From Desulfobacterales bacterium (GTDB lineage Bacteria > Desulfobacterota > Desulfobacteria > Desulfobacterales > SpSt-501): DNA of 7,948 nucleotides. Location: positions 1-7,948 of the forward strand of contig JALOOS010000067.1 in NCBI GenBank assembly GCA_025454275.1. Reading direction: 5' to 3'. The position numbers and the translations under genes were made by a program. Shown here piece by piece: positions 1 to 5,651 of the stretch. The notes under the pieces are model-generated. The model was not told the origin of the DNA. It was given only the letters and a program-made list of their open reading frames with translations, and ran no database searches. Position 1 is the stretch's first letter. Each line of letters opens with the position of its first letter.

Positions 1-86
1 GCGCTTTTGACCATTCCGGCCACGAGGATCGCGTAGAGCACGCCGACCAACCCGATTAACGTACACACCAATGGTAGATAATTCAT
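1..86 (-). CDS. Membrane protein N-terminus, probable ion-translocating pyrophosphatase (partial)
   Basis: Only the first 28 codons are in the window; the gene runs off the left edge. The ATG at 86-84 follows a strong Shine-Dalgarno, GGAGG at 96-92, with a 5-base gap. The peptide starts MNYLPLVCTLIGLVGVLYAI and continues as one hydrophobic helix ending in GMVKS, so the product starts with a membrane segment and no cleavable signal is evident. This pattern resembles the first helix of membrane-bound proton- or sodium-pumping pyrophosphatases (HppA), which couple PPi hydrolysis to ion export across the inner membrane. The match is by eye over 28 residues, with no catalytic motif in view, so other polytopic proteins remain possible. 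The start lies 16 bases after the pth stop on the same strand, so it is probably cotranscribed. Confidence 0.5.
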   Translation of the reverse strand, partial: MNYLPLVCTLIGLVGVLYAILVAGMVKS

Positions 87-102
87 CCTCTCCTCCCTGC
101 TG

Positions 103-723
103 TCATGAGTTTAACGCGTTACGGGTAGCTGGATTGACGTTGAACTGGTTCATTCCCACCTTCGTCCCCTTGACGAGAATGGTGACGACGGCATCCCGGG
201 CCCGCTGGATGACCGACGGCAGCAGTTCCGCTTCCTCGCGATCAAACCGATCCAGCACGTAGGCTGCCACATCCTTTCCGGTACCGGAGCGCCCGATGCC
301 GAGCCGCAGACGGGTGAACTCCCCGCCGCCCATGGCATCGATCACCGACCGCAACCCATTGTGTCCGCCGTGCCCTCCTTTCGTTTTGATTTTCAGGCGA
401 CCGAACGCCAGATCGATATCATCGTGAACGACCAGGATGTCCTGGACAGGGATCTTGAAAAAATCGGCAAGATGGCGCACCGGCGGCCCGCTGCGGTTCA
501 TGAACGCCAAGGGCTTCGCCAGCACCACCTCCACCGCCTCCACCCGGCCCCGCCCGAAAACCAGGTCGAACTTCTGCCGGCCGAGGTCGATCCCGAACTC
601 CGCCGCCAGTCGATCGACCACCCGGAACCCGATATTGTGCCGGGTGGCGCTGTACTGCGCGCCCGGGTTGCCCAGCCCGACCACCAGCCGCTGCCTTCCC
701 GGCGCATCCGAACCCGAATCCAT
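103..723 (-). CDS. pth: Peptidyl-tRNA hydrolase
   Basis: Pth cleaves the ester bond of peptidyl-tRNAs that drop off stalled ribosomes, recycling tRNA in the cytoplasm. The 206-residue protein has the family's signatures: VVGLGNPG at 14-21, TRHNIG at 27-32, FMNRSG at 74-79, HDDID at 100-104 and GGHGGHNGLRS from 116. The active-site residues of E. coli Pth (N10, H20, N68, D93, N114) correspond to N19, H29, N76, D101 and N122. FMNRSG is a small departure from the usual YMNLSG. The ATG at 723 gives about nine residues more at the N-terminus than E. coli Pth. An in-frame stop lies two codons upstream and GAGGT directly abuts the ATG, which is too close for an ideal ribosome site. A GTG at codon 14 is an alternative, but it would start inside the first conserved strand. 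The gene follows rplY by 42 bases, a common bacterial pairing. Confidence 0.96.
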   Translation of the reverse strand: MDSGSDAPGRQRLVVGLGNPGAQYSATRHNIGFRVVDRLAAEFGIDLGRQKFDLVFGRGRVEAVEVVLAKPLAFMNRSGPPVRHLADFFKIPVQDILVVHDDIDLAFGRLKIKTKGGHGGHNGLRSVIDAMGGGEFTRLRLGIGRSGTGKDVAAYVLDRFDREEAELLPSVIQRARDAVVTILVKGTKVGMNQFNVNPATRNALNS

Positions 724-765
724 ACCTCATTCCGCATCCGCAGGCGCTTGCCGGCGGACGGGCGA

Positions 766-1416
766 TCATTCGCCGGTCGTGGCGGCTTCCGCCGGTTTTT
801 CCGCCGCCTCGCCCTCCGCCGCTTCGGCCTCCGCCGCGGCCGGGGCTGCCTCCGCTTTCTGGCTGACGACGGTGAGCACCGTGTAGTTGTCCCCCGGCGC
901 CCGCTCCACCCCGGCCGGCAGCGCGATGTCGTTCACGTGCAGGGTGTCGCCCACCCCCAGCTCGGTCACGTCCACCTCGATCTGGCCGGGGATCTCGCGG
1001 GGCAGGCAGAGCACCTCGATCTCGCGTTCGATGATCTGGAGCATCCCACCGAACTCCTCGCCCTTGGCCTTGCCCTTGGTCACCACGGGCACCATGACCT
1101 TGAGTTTGCGGTCCATGGCGATCTCGTAAAAATCGACGTGCAGGAACTGCCCGTTCACGGGGTGGCGCTGGAGTTCCTTGATGATAGCGGTTCTGGCCGT
1201 GCCGGCCCCGTTTTGCAGGTTCAGGGAGACGATCGTCCGGCGCACGCTGCCCTTCTGCACGGCACGCTCGAAATCCCTGCCGTTGACGGTCAGCATGACC
1301 GGCGCGACGGCCCGGCCGTAAAGCACGGCGGGAATCAGCCCCTGCTGACGGAGGCGGCGCGCAGGGCCGTTGCCGACCCCGGTTCGGACGGTGGCGTTCA
1401 ACTCAAGCTGTTCCAA
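766..1416 (-). CDS. rplY: 50S ribosomal protein L25, Ctc/TL5 long form
   Basis: L25/Ctc binds 5S rRNA in the large ribosomal subunit. This is the long form, 216 residues. An N-terminal 5S-binding beta domain (about 1-92) starts MEQLELNATVRTGVGNGPAR and includes GLIPAVLYGR. A second TL5-type beta domain (about 95-187) carries the typical LCLPREIPGQIEVDVTEL stretch and the HVNDIALPAGV loop. A low-complexity Ala/Glu tail (about 188-216) follows, ending in TTGE. The start codon is TTG (1416-1414): no ATG lies between the upstream in-frame stop at 1443-1441 and the conserved sequence, and an excellent Shine-Dalgarno (AAGGAGGG, 1431-1424) sits 7 bases before the TTG. It lies 49 bases after prs and 42 before pth. 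The prs-rplY-pth order is widespread in bacteria and supports the call. Confidence 0.95.
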   Translation of the reverse strand: MEQLELNATVRTGVGNGPARRLRQQGLIPAVLYGRAVAPVMLTVNGRDFERAVQKGSVRRTIVSLNLQNGAGTARTAIIKELQRHPVNGQFLHVDFYEIAMDRKLKVMVPVVTKGKAKGEEFGGMLQIIEREIEVLCLPREIPGQIEVDVTELGVGDTLHVNDIALPAGVERAPGDNYTVLTVVSQKAEAAPAAAEAEAAEGEAAEKPAEAATTGE

Positions 1417-1423
1417 AGGGAAA

Positions 1424-1431
1424 CCCTCCTT
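1424..1431 (-). promoter_or_regulatory. Strong ribosome binding site for the TTG start of rplY
   Basis: On the minus strand AAGGAGGG occupies 1431-1424 and is followed after 7 bases by TTG at 1416-1414. It decides the rplY start, because this reading frame has no ATG downstream of the stop codon at 1443-1441. A near-perfect anti-SD match paired with a poor start codon is a plausible way of setting the expression level of a ribosomal protein, but that is inference. Confidence 0.85.
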
Positions 1432-1441
1432 ATCGATTGAT

Positions 1442-1465
1442 CATCGGAGCGGCGCCGATGCGCCG
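1442..1465 (-). other. Alternative hairpins in the prs-rplY spacer
   Basis: The 49-base spacer between prs and rplY contains two inverted repeats that share bases. One is CATCGG (1442-1447) with CCGATG (1455-1460), a 6-bp stem. The other is CGGCG (1450-1454) with CGCCG (1461-1465), a 5-bp stem whose loop is CCGATG. They cannot form together. Neither is followed by a T tract in the direction of transcription, so they do not look like an intrinsic terminator. They may be RNA-processing or translation-control structures, or chance in GC-rich DNA. Confidence 0.35.
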
Positions 1466-2410
1466 TCACACAAAAAGCGACGTAACCGAATCGCCGTGGT
1501 AGCTGCGGATGATGGCCTCGCCGACCAGGTCGGCGATCGTGAGCACGTGGATCTTCTTGCACGATTCGGCCTGGGATTTCAAGGGAATGGTATCGGTGAC
1601 CACGACGCTTTTCAGCGCCGAATCCTGGATGCGGTCCACCGCCGGGCCGGAGAGCACCGGGTGGGCGCAGCAGGCGTGAATCTCCCGCGCCCCCTCCCGC
1701 GACAGCGCCTGGGCCGCCTCCACGAGGGTGCCGGCCGTGTCCACCATGTCATCCAGGATCACCGCCACCTTGTCGCGCACGTTGCCGATGACGGCCATGG
1801 CCTTGGCCTGGTTCGGAGCGGAGCGGCGCTTGTCGATGATCGCCAGGTCCGCATCCAGGCGCTTGGCAAAGGCCCGGGCGCGTTCGACTCCGCCCGCATC
1901 CGGGGAGACGATGGCCAGGTCGTGGTCGAAGTGGGTGCGGATGTACTTGATCAGCACCGGGGCGGCAAACAGGTTGTCGACCGGTATATTGAAGAACCCC
2001 TGGATCTGCCCCGCGTGCAGGTCCATGGTGATGACCCGGTTGGCGCCGGCCACGGTCAGCATGTCGGCCACGAGCTTCGCGCTGATCGGCACCCGCGGGG
2101 CGACCTTCTTGTCCTGGCGGGCGTAGCCGTAGTAGGGGACCACGGCCGTGATGCGGCGCGCCGAGGACCGCTTGAGGGCATCGATCATCAGCAGCAGCTC
2201 GACCAGGTTGTCGTTGACCGGCCGGCAGGTGGACTGGATGACGAACACATCCTTGGAGCGCACGTTCTCGTTGATCTCGATCTGGATCTCGCCGTCGCTG
2301 AACGTCGTCACCTTGACACCGCCGAGGGAGATGTTCAAATAGGCGCAGATCTTTTTCGCCAACTCCGGGTTCGAGTTGCCTGAGAATATGATGATGCCGT
2401 TGTTGTCCAT
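1466..2410 (-). CDS. prs: Ribose-phosphate pyrophosphokinase (PRPP synthetase)
   Basis: Prs makes 5-phosphoribosyl-1-pyrophosphate from ribose 5-phosphate and ATP, the precursor for nucleotides, histidine, tryptophan and NAD; it is cytoplasmic and hexameric. The 314 residues match the usual class I length (about 315). Landmarks in order: FSDGEIQIEINENVR (37-51), VVPYYGYARQDKK (90-102), MDLHAGQIQGFF (129-140) with catalytic-region H132, the flexible-loop KRR at 194-196, the PRPP-binding loop VILDDMVDTAGTL (217-229) with D220/D221, and the C-terminal SVTSLF ending. No key residue is missing. The ATG at 2410 has only a weak purine-rich site upstream (AGGTGACGGTGG). tRNA-Gln ends 94 bases before this start, so the mRNA leader must be separated from the tRNA by processing if both come from one transcript. 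rplY follows by 49 bases. Confidence 0.98.
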   Translation of the reverse strand: MDNNGIIIFSGNSNPELAKKICAYLNISLGGVKVTTFSDGEIQIEINENVRSKDVFVIQSTCRPVNDNLVELLLMIDALKRSSARRITAVVPYYGYARQDKKVAPRVPISAKLVADMLTVAGANRVITMDLHAGQIQGFFNIPVDNLFAAPVLIKYIRTHFDHDLAIVSPDAGGVERARAFAKRLDADLAIIDKRRSAPNQAKAMAVIGNVRDKVAVILDDMVDTAGTLVEAAQALSREGAREIHACCAHPVLSGPAVDRIQDSALKSVVVTDTIPLKSQAESCKKIHVLTIADLVGEAIIRSYHGDSVTSLFV

Positions 2411-2504
2411 GCCGCCACCGTCACCTGCGTGGAATGCCGCCTATCGGCGTTGCCGGGAGGCCCCGCCCCGCCGCCGCCCCCCGCACCGGGCGCCTGTTCG
2501 CATT

Positions 2505-2579
2505 TGGCTGGGGCGGGAGGATTCGAACCTCCGAGTGCAGGAACCAAAGTCCTGTGTCTTACCACTTGACGACGCCCCA
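2505..2579 (-). tRNA. tRNA-Gln (TTG anticodon)
   Basis: The minus strand folds as a complete 75-base tRNA with encoded CCA. The acceptor stem TGGGGCG (2579-2573) pairs over seven bases with CGCCCCA (2515-2509), followed by discriminator G (2508) and CCA (2507-2505). The anticodon stem CAGGA/TCCTG encloses the loop CTTTGGT, putting TTG at positions 34-36 (2547-2545), which reads CAA as glutamine. The T arm is CGGAGGTTCGAATCCTCCG-like with the invariant GGTTCGAATCC core. The unpaired or weak U1-A72 end and G73 discriminator are typical glutamine identity features. It lies 64 bases after ispE and 94 before prs, on the same strand. No separate promoter is visible in the ispE-tRNA gap, so it is probably cut out of a longer transcript. 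Confidence 0.97.
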
Positions 2580-2643
2580 CGAAACATCCGCCGCCGGGCG
2601 AGGCGCTGGCGCTGCGTCGAGGGCGCACCGCCGATGAAGCCCT

Positions 2644-3513
2644 TCAGCGCTGCCGGATCAGCGTCAGCGGGCCGGTCAGCAGCGGCGCCGCGAAAAAACG
2701 CCATCCATTCTCCCCTGCCAGCCCTCTCAAGACCCGCCGGGTCTCTCCCGCGTCAGTGAACAGTCCGAAGACACTGCCCCCGCTGCCGCTCATGAGCGCT
2801 CCGAGCGCTCCCGCCTGGAGCAGCCGGCGCTTCACCGCAGCGATTTCCGGATGCAGCGCCAGGGTCACCGTCTCCAAATCGTTGCACAGGTGCCGCGCCG
2901 GATCGAAACCTTCCTTTTTAAAGCGAGCTTTTGTAAGTTGTTTTGGGCAATTTGTCAATCTCAAATTCAGGTTCCGGTAAACCGCCGGGGTGGATACGCC
3001 AAACGGCGGGCAGGCCAAAAGGAGGTGATAGGCCGCGAGGTTCGGGCAGGGTTCGAGGATGTCGCCGACCCCGGTGGCGAGCGCCGGGCCCGCTTCGAGG
3101 AAAAAGGGCACGTCGGCCCCGAGACGGCGCGCCAGGCGCCTCAAGCGCCGGGGCGACAGGGGATTCCCGCTCAGGTGGTTGAGGCCGAGGAGCACGCTCG
3201 CCGCATTGCTGCTGCCGCCGCCCAGGCCGGCCGAGACCGGAATTCGCTTGCGAAGGGTGATCGCGACCCCTCCGGCTTGCCGCGCGGCGCGGAAAAAAGC
3301 GACCGCCGCCCTCACGGCCAGGTTCCCCTCGTCACAGGGCAGGGCGGGGTCGGAGCAGGCGATGCGGATCGCAGCCGCCGGCCGCAGATCGATCTCGTCG
3401 AAGAGGCCGACGCGGCACATGAGCGAGAGCAGGCGGTGGTAGCCGTCCGCGCGCCGGCCCGTAACGCGCAGGAACAGGTTGACCTTGGCCGGGGAGAGGA
3501 TGCGCAGCCTCAT
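2644..3513 (-). CDS. ispE: 4-diphosphocytidyl-2-C-methyl-D-erythritol kinase
   Basis: IspE phosphorylates CDP-methylerythritol at the 2-hydroxyl with ATP, a step in the MEP pathway to isoprenoids. The 289-residue GHMP kinase shows SPAKVNLFLRV at 7-17 (catalytic K10), RADGYHRL at 21-28, the glycine-rich ATP loop PVSAGLGGGSSNAAS at 92-106, LGADVPFFL at 131-139 (catalytic D134), a substrate-side CPPFGVSTPAVY at 168-179, and the C-terminal GHMP motif GALMSGSGGSVFGLF. All expected catalytic residues are present and the length is normal. The ATG at 3513 gives the standard N-terminus; its ribosome site is weak. Residues about 181-201, lysine- and asparagine-rich, are coded by markedly AT-rich DNA (2911-2973) unlike the rest of the gene; this patch also contains a promoter-like sequence. 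It lies 28 bases after the DUF1844 gene and ahead of tRNA-Gln and prs. Confidence 0.96.
   Translation of the reverse strand: MRLRILSPAKVNLFLRVTGRRADGYHRLLSLMCRVGLFDEIDLRPAAAIRIACSDPALPCDEGNLAVRAAVAFFRAARQAGGVAITLRKRIPVSAGLGGGSSNAASVLLGLNHLSGNPLSPRRLRRLARRLGADVPFFLEAGPALATGVGDILEPCPNLAAYHLLLACPPFGVSTPAVYRNLNLRLTNCPKQLTKARFKKEGFDPARHLCNDLETVTLALHPEIAAVKRRLLQAGALGALMSGSGGSVFGLFTDAGETRRVLRGLAGENGWRFFAAPLLTGPLTLIRQR
2930..2958 (-). promoter_or_regulatory. Candidate sigma70 promoter inside ispE, facing tRNA-Gln and prs
   Basis: On the minus strand a perfect -35 box TTGACA (2958-2953) is followed by exactly 17 bases and TACAAA (2935-2930), four of six matches to TATAAT. The start site would fall near 2923, about 345 bases before the tRNA. 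The elements lie within the AT-rich island 2911-2973 of an otherwise GC-rich gene and point toward tRNA-Gln, prs, rplY and pth. Within coding sequence such matches can occur by chance, but a perfect -35 with ideal spacing in a confined AT patch is suggestive. Confidence 0.5.
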
Positions 3514-3541
3514 GGCCGGCGCAGCGAAGGGGTGCCGATCT

Positions 3542-3937
3542 TCACCCTTTTTCCTTTACGTAGAGGATCCGCAGATCGTAGAGGATGCTCTTCAGCATGC
3601 CCTCCTCATCGGCGCTCAGATTGCCGGAGGTCTTCTGCTGGAGCATGCTCAAAATATCGATGGTCTGCTTGGCCATGGGCAGGTTCTTTTCGGCCTTGCC
3701 GGAGACGGGGTCCTCGATCACGCCCAGGTGCACCAGGGCCGAGGCGTTCAACGAGGCCACGAACGTGGGGAAATTGATCTCCGGCAGGGGCGCCTGCGGC
3801 TCCCGCTCCCGGGCCGCGGGCGCCTCTTGTGCCGGCTGCTCGGCGGGTTCGGCGCGGGGCGGCTCCTCCGGCCGGCCTTCCGGGGAAAACATCCGGCGGT
3901 CCTTGACGACAAAGCCTTTTTCCTTTTCTTCCGACAT
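3542..3937 (-). CDS. DUF1844 family protein
   Basis: A small soluble protein of 131 residues with no signal peptide or membrane helix. The first third is charged and then Pro/Glu/Ala-rich (about 18-50), probably disordered. The C-terminal part (about 52-127) matches the DUF1844 pattern: LPEINFPTFVASLNASALVHLG, then a KAEKNLPMAKQTIDIL segment, LQQKTSGNLSADEE, and LKSILYDLRILYVKEKG. The family is widespread in Desulfobacterota and several other phyla but has no established function known to me. Its start at 3937 is clear: AAGGAGG (3948-3942) lies 4 bases upstream. It sits 34 bases after mlaD and 28 before ispE, in the same run of genes. Position suggests cotranscription with the lipid transporter but does not show a role in it. 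Confidence 0.88.
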   Translation of the reverse strand: MSEEKEKGFVVKDRRMFSPEGRPEEPPRAEPAEQPAQEAPAAREREPQAPLPEINFPTFVASLNASALVHLGVIEDPVSGKAEKNLPMAKQTIDILSMLQQKTSGNLSADEEGMLKSILYDLRILYVKEKG

Positions 3938-3971
3938 AAGGCCTCCTTGCGGGATGAAATACGACGAGGGC

Positions 3972-4421
3972 CTACTCCACCTTCCCGAATGCGAACTTGC
4001 TGATCAGCGACTCGATATCGAGCGGGGATTCGGTCTCCACGATCAGATCGCCCGGTCTCAGCACCTTGTCCGACCCCCCGGGGGAGAGCTGGATGAACCG
4101 GTCCCCCAGCAGCCCGGCGGTTTTGACCGAGGCGATCGTGTCGTCCTGGAGCACGATCCCCTCCCGCACCTTCAATCGGACCAGCGCCACCAGGTCCGCA
4201 GGGTCCAGACGGATGGCATCGACCTGCCCGACCTGAACGCCGGCGATCTCCACCTGGGCGCCGGTTTTCAGACCGGTGACCGCCTTGAAGCGGGCATTGA
4301 GGATATAGTGCTTGTCGCCCAGCACCTGCACCTCGCCCAGCCGCAGCGTCAGGTACCCGATGCACAGCACTCCGAGCAGGACGAAAATGCCCACTCCCAG
4401 CTCGACCGATGATTGTTTCAT
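3972..4421 (-). CDS. mlaD: MlaD-like MCE-domain lipid-binding protein
   Basis: MlaD proteins are anchored in the inner membrane by one helix and form hexameric rings in the periplasm that pass phospholipids to or from the MlaE/MlaF transporter. This 149-residue version has a short cytoplasmic end, one transmembrane helix (about 8-28), then a single MCE domain (about 39-115) with the characteristic AVTGLKTGAQVEIAGVQVGQV (47-67) and TAGLLGDRFIQLSPGG (101-116). The tail ends in a short predicted helix, ESLISKFAFGKVE, and the whole is shorter than E. coli MlaD (183). Its ATG overlaps the mlaF stop as ATGA, and GGGAGG (4431-4426), within the last codons of mlaF, is a good ribosome site, indicating translational coupling. 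The three genes mlaE-mlaF-mlaD form the core transporter; the usual next gene, mlaC, is absent and DUF1844 follows instead. Confidence 0.93.
   Translation of the reverse strand: MKQSSVELGVGIFVLLGVLCIGYLTLRLGEVQVLGDKHYILNARFKAVTGLKTGAQVEIAGVQVGQVDAIRLDPADLVALVRLKVREGIVLQDDTIASVKTAGLLGDRFIQLSPGGSDKVLRPGDLIVETESPLDIESLISKFAFGKVE
4418..4421 (-). other. ATGA stop-start overlap joining mlaF and mlaD
   Basis: The minus strand reads ATGA at 4421-4418: ATG starts mlaD and TGA ends mlaF, one base out of phase. The Shine-Dalgarno GGGAGG at 4431-4426 is inside the final mlaF codons. This is the standard layout for coupled translation and favours balanced production of the ATPase and the MCE subunit. Confidence 0.9.
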
Positions 4422-5638
4422 GACGCCTCCCGGCTCTGGTAGAATATCGTTTTGCCCTGCTCCGCCGCGGCCACCAGCTCTTCCAGGCTGCTGTCGACAT
4501 CGGCCTGGGCGACCCCGGCGCTGACGTTGAAGTCAAACCCCTTCAGGGCCTCTCCGGCACTGTGGTGGAGGTGGCTGTTCATGGTCCGCGCGAGCTTGTG
4601 GTAGAAGTCCCGCGCCCGCGCCTTGTCGGTGTCCGGCAGCACCACCATCATCTTGTTGATGCCGAAGCGGAAACAGGTGTCGGTGATGTAGGTGTTCTGG
4701 ATCACGTGGCCGGCAAAGGCCTTGAAGAGCGCCTGGCCGGCCATGTGGCCTTCGATCCGGTCGACCCCCTCGAGGCCTTCGACGGCGAGCAGCACGATCG
4801 AAAACGGGATGCGAAACCGCTGCAGCCGGCTCATCTCCTGCAGCAGCCGCTTGTGGCCGATGGCGGCGGAGTCGATCCCGGTCAGGTCGTCGTGGGGGCT
4901 CTCGAGCCCTTCGACGAAGCGGCGTACCTCGCGGTTGGAGGAGAGCTGGATCTCCTCGGGGGTGCCCTCGATCAGGATCCGACCGTCATCGATCATGGCG
5001 ACCCGCTGGGAGATGAAAAAAATGTCGGGGATCTCGTGGCTGACCACCACCCCGGTGAAGCCGAGCCGCCGCTGGTAGTCGATGATCATGCTGTGGACGG
5101 CGTTCTTGCGGATCGGATCCAGGCCGGTGGTCGGCTCATCGAAGAGCACGATCTCGGGTTCGGTGACGAGCGCCCGGGCGAGGGCCACCCGTTTCTTCAT
5201 TCCGCCCGAGAGCTGCGAAGGGTACTTGGTCTCGACCGCGTGCAGATCGAGCTGGCTCAGCTTGTCGCGCACCCGCCGGGCCACCTCCGCCGGCGGCAGG
5301 GCGTGCCGCTCGGCCAGCGGCAGCGCCACGTTTTCGAAGACATTCAGAAAATCGAAGAGGGCCGTATCCTGAAAGACATAGCTGAACCGGCGCTTGAGGG
5401 CGCTTCGCTCGGCGGAGTTCATAGCGGAGCGGGGCCGGCCATCGAAGAGGATCTCCCCCTGATCGGGCTCCAGCAGGCCGATCACATGCTTCAGGAGCAC
5501 GCTCTTGCCCGAGCCGCTTTTGCCGATGACGGCGGTGATCTCCCCCCGCTGGATGCTCAGGTTCACCCCGTCGAGCACCCTCTGGACGCCGAGCGTCTTG
5601 ACGACATCTTGCAGCTGGATCAGCGGGGGTGAGGTCAT
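4418..5638 (-). CDS. mlaF: MlaF-type ABC ATPase fused to a degenerate GGDEF-like domain
   Basis: Residues 1-245 are a complete ATPase of the MlaF/Ttg2A class that powers phospholipid movement with MlaE. Visible are Walker A GKSGSGKS (39-46), Q-loop Q90, signature LSGGM (143-147), Walker B IVLFDE (163-168) and the switch H201. From about 250 to 404 the protein continues into a sequence with GGDEF-domain order: DDLTG (250-254) and a basic helix, strand FSIVLLAVEG (279-288), EGHMAGQALFKAFA (296-309), DTCFRFGINKMMVVLP (320-335), FDFNVSAGVAQ (368-378) and SLEELVAAAEQGKTIFYQS (384-402). The GGDEF motif itself is GINKM (326-330), the metal-binding Asp of the first strand aligns with A285, and the RxxD inhibitory site reads YITD (317-320). 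It should therefore be unable to make c-di-GMP and unlikely to bind it there. The total of 406 residues compares with about 270 for E. coli MlaF. It starts 13 bases after mlaE, with no clear ribosome site. Confidence 0.93.
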   Translation of the reverse strand: MTSPPLIQLQDVVKTLGVQRVLDGVNLSIQRGEITAVIGKSGSGKSVLLKHVIGLLEPDQGEILFDGRPRSAMNSAERSALKRRFSYVFQDTALFDFLNVFENVALPLAERHALPPAEVARRVRDKLSQLDLHAVETKYPSQLSGGMKKRVALARALVTEPEIVLFDEPTTGLDPIRKNAVHSMIIDYQRRLGFTGVVVSHEIPDIFFISQRVAMIDDGRILIEGTPEEIQLSSNREVRRFVEGLESPHDDLTGIDSAAIGHKRLLQEMSRLQRFRIPFSIVLLAVEGLEGVDRIEGHMAGQALFKAFAGHVIQNTYITDTCFRFGINKMMVVLPDTDKARARDFYHKLARTMNSHLHHSAGEALKGFDFNVSAGVAQADVDSSLEELVAAAEQGKTIFYQSREAS

Positions 5639-5651
5639 GGCCGGGCGCGCA

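Noticed and set aside
361..1440. 359-codon plus-strand open frame opposite pth and rplY
   Set aside because: Its codons are the complement of clearly conserved Pth and L25 genes; the product is Arg/His/Pro-rich with no recognisable domain. Long antisense frames are expected in GC-rich DNA.
1370..2383. 337-codon plus-strand open frame opposite prs
   Set aside because: It is a shadow of the fully conserved prs gene; the product is rich in His, Arg, Gly and Asp and has no domain pattern.
2411..2504. Intrinsic terminator between tRNA-Gln and prs
   Set aside because: Only a short CGCC/GGCG stem with a GATA loop is seen, with no T tract; it does not meet the pattern of a terminator.
2911..2973. 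Inserted foreign DNA within ispE
   Set aside because: The AT-rich patch keeps the reading frame and the normal IspE length and has no flanking repeats; a composition shift linked to a promoter or local amino-acid use explains it better.
4427..4891. Active diguanylate cyclase attached to MlaF
   Set aside because: The GGDEF signature reads GINKM and the metal-binding Asp and inhibitory-site Arg are missing, so an active enzyme is not supported; only a degenerate GGDEF-like fold is proposed.
4562..5632. 356-codon plus-strand open frame opposite mlaF
   Set aside because: It mirrors the MlaF coding sequence, with a His/Asp/Val-rich product and no known pattern.
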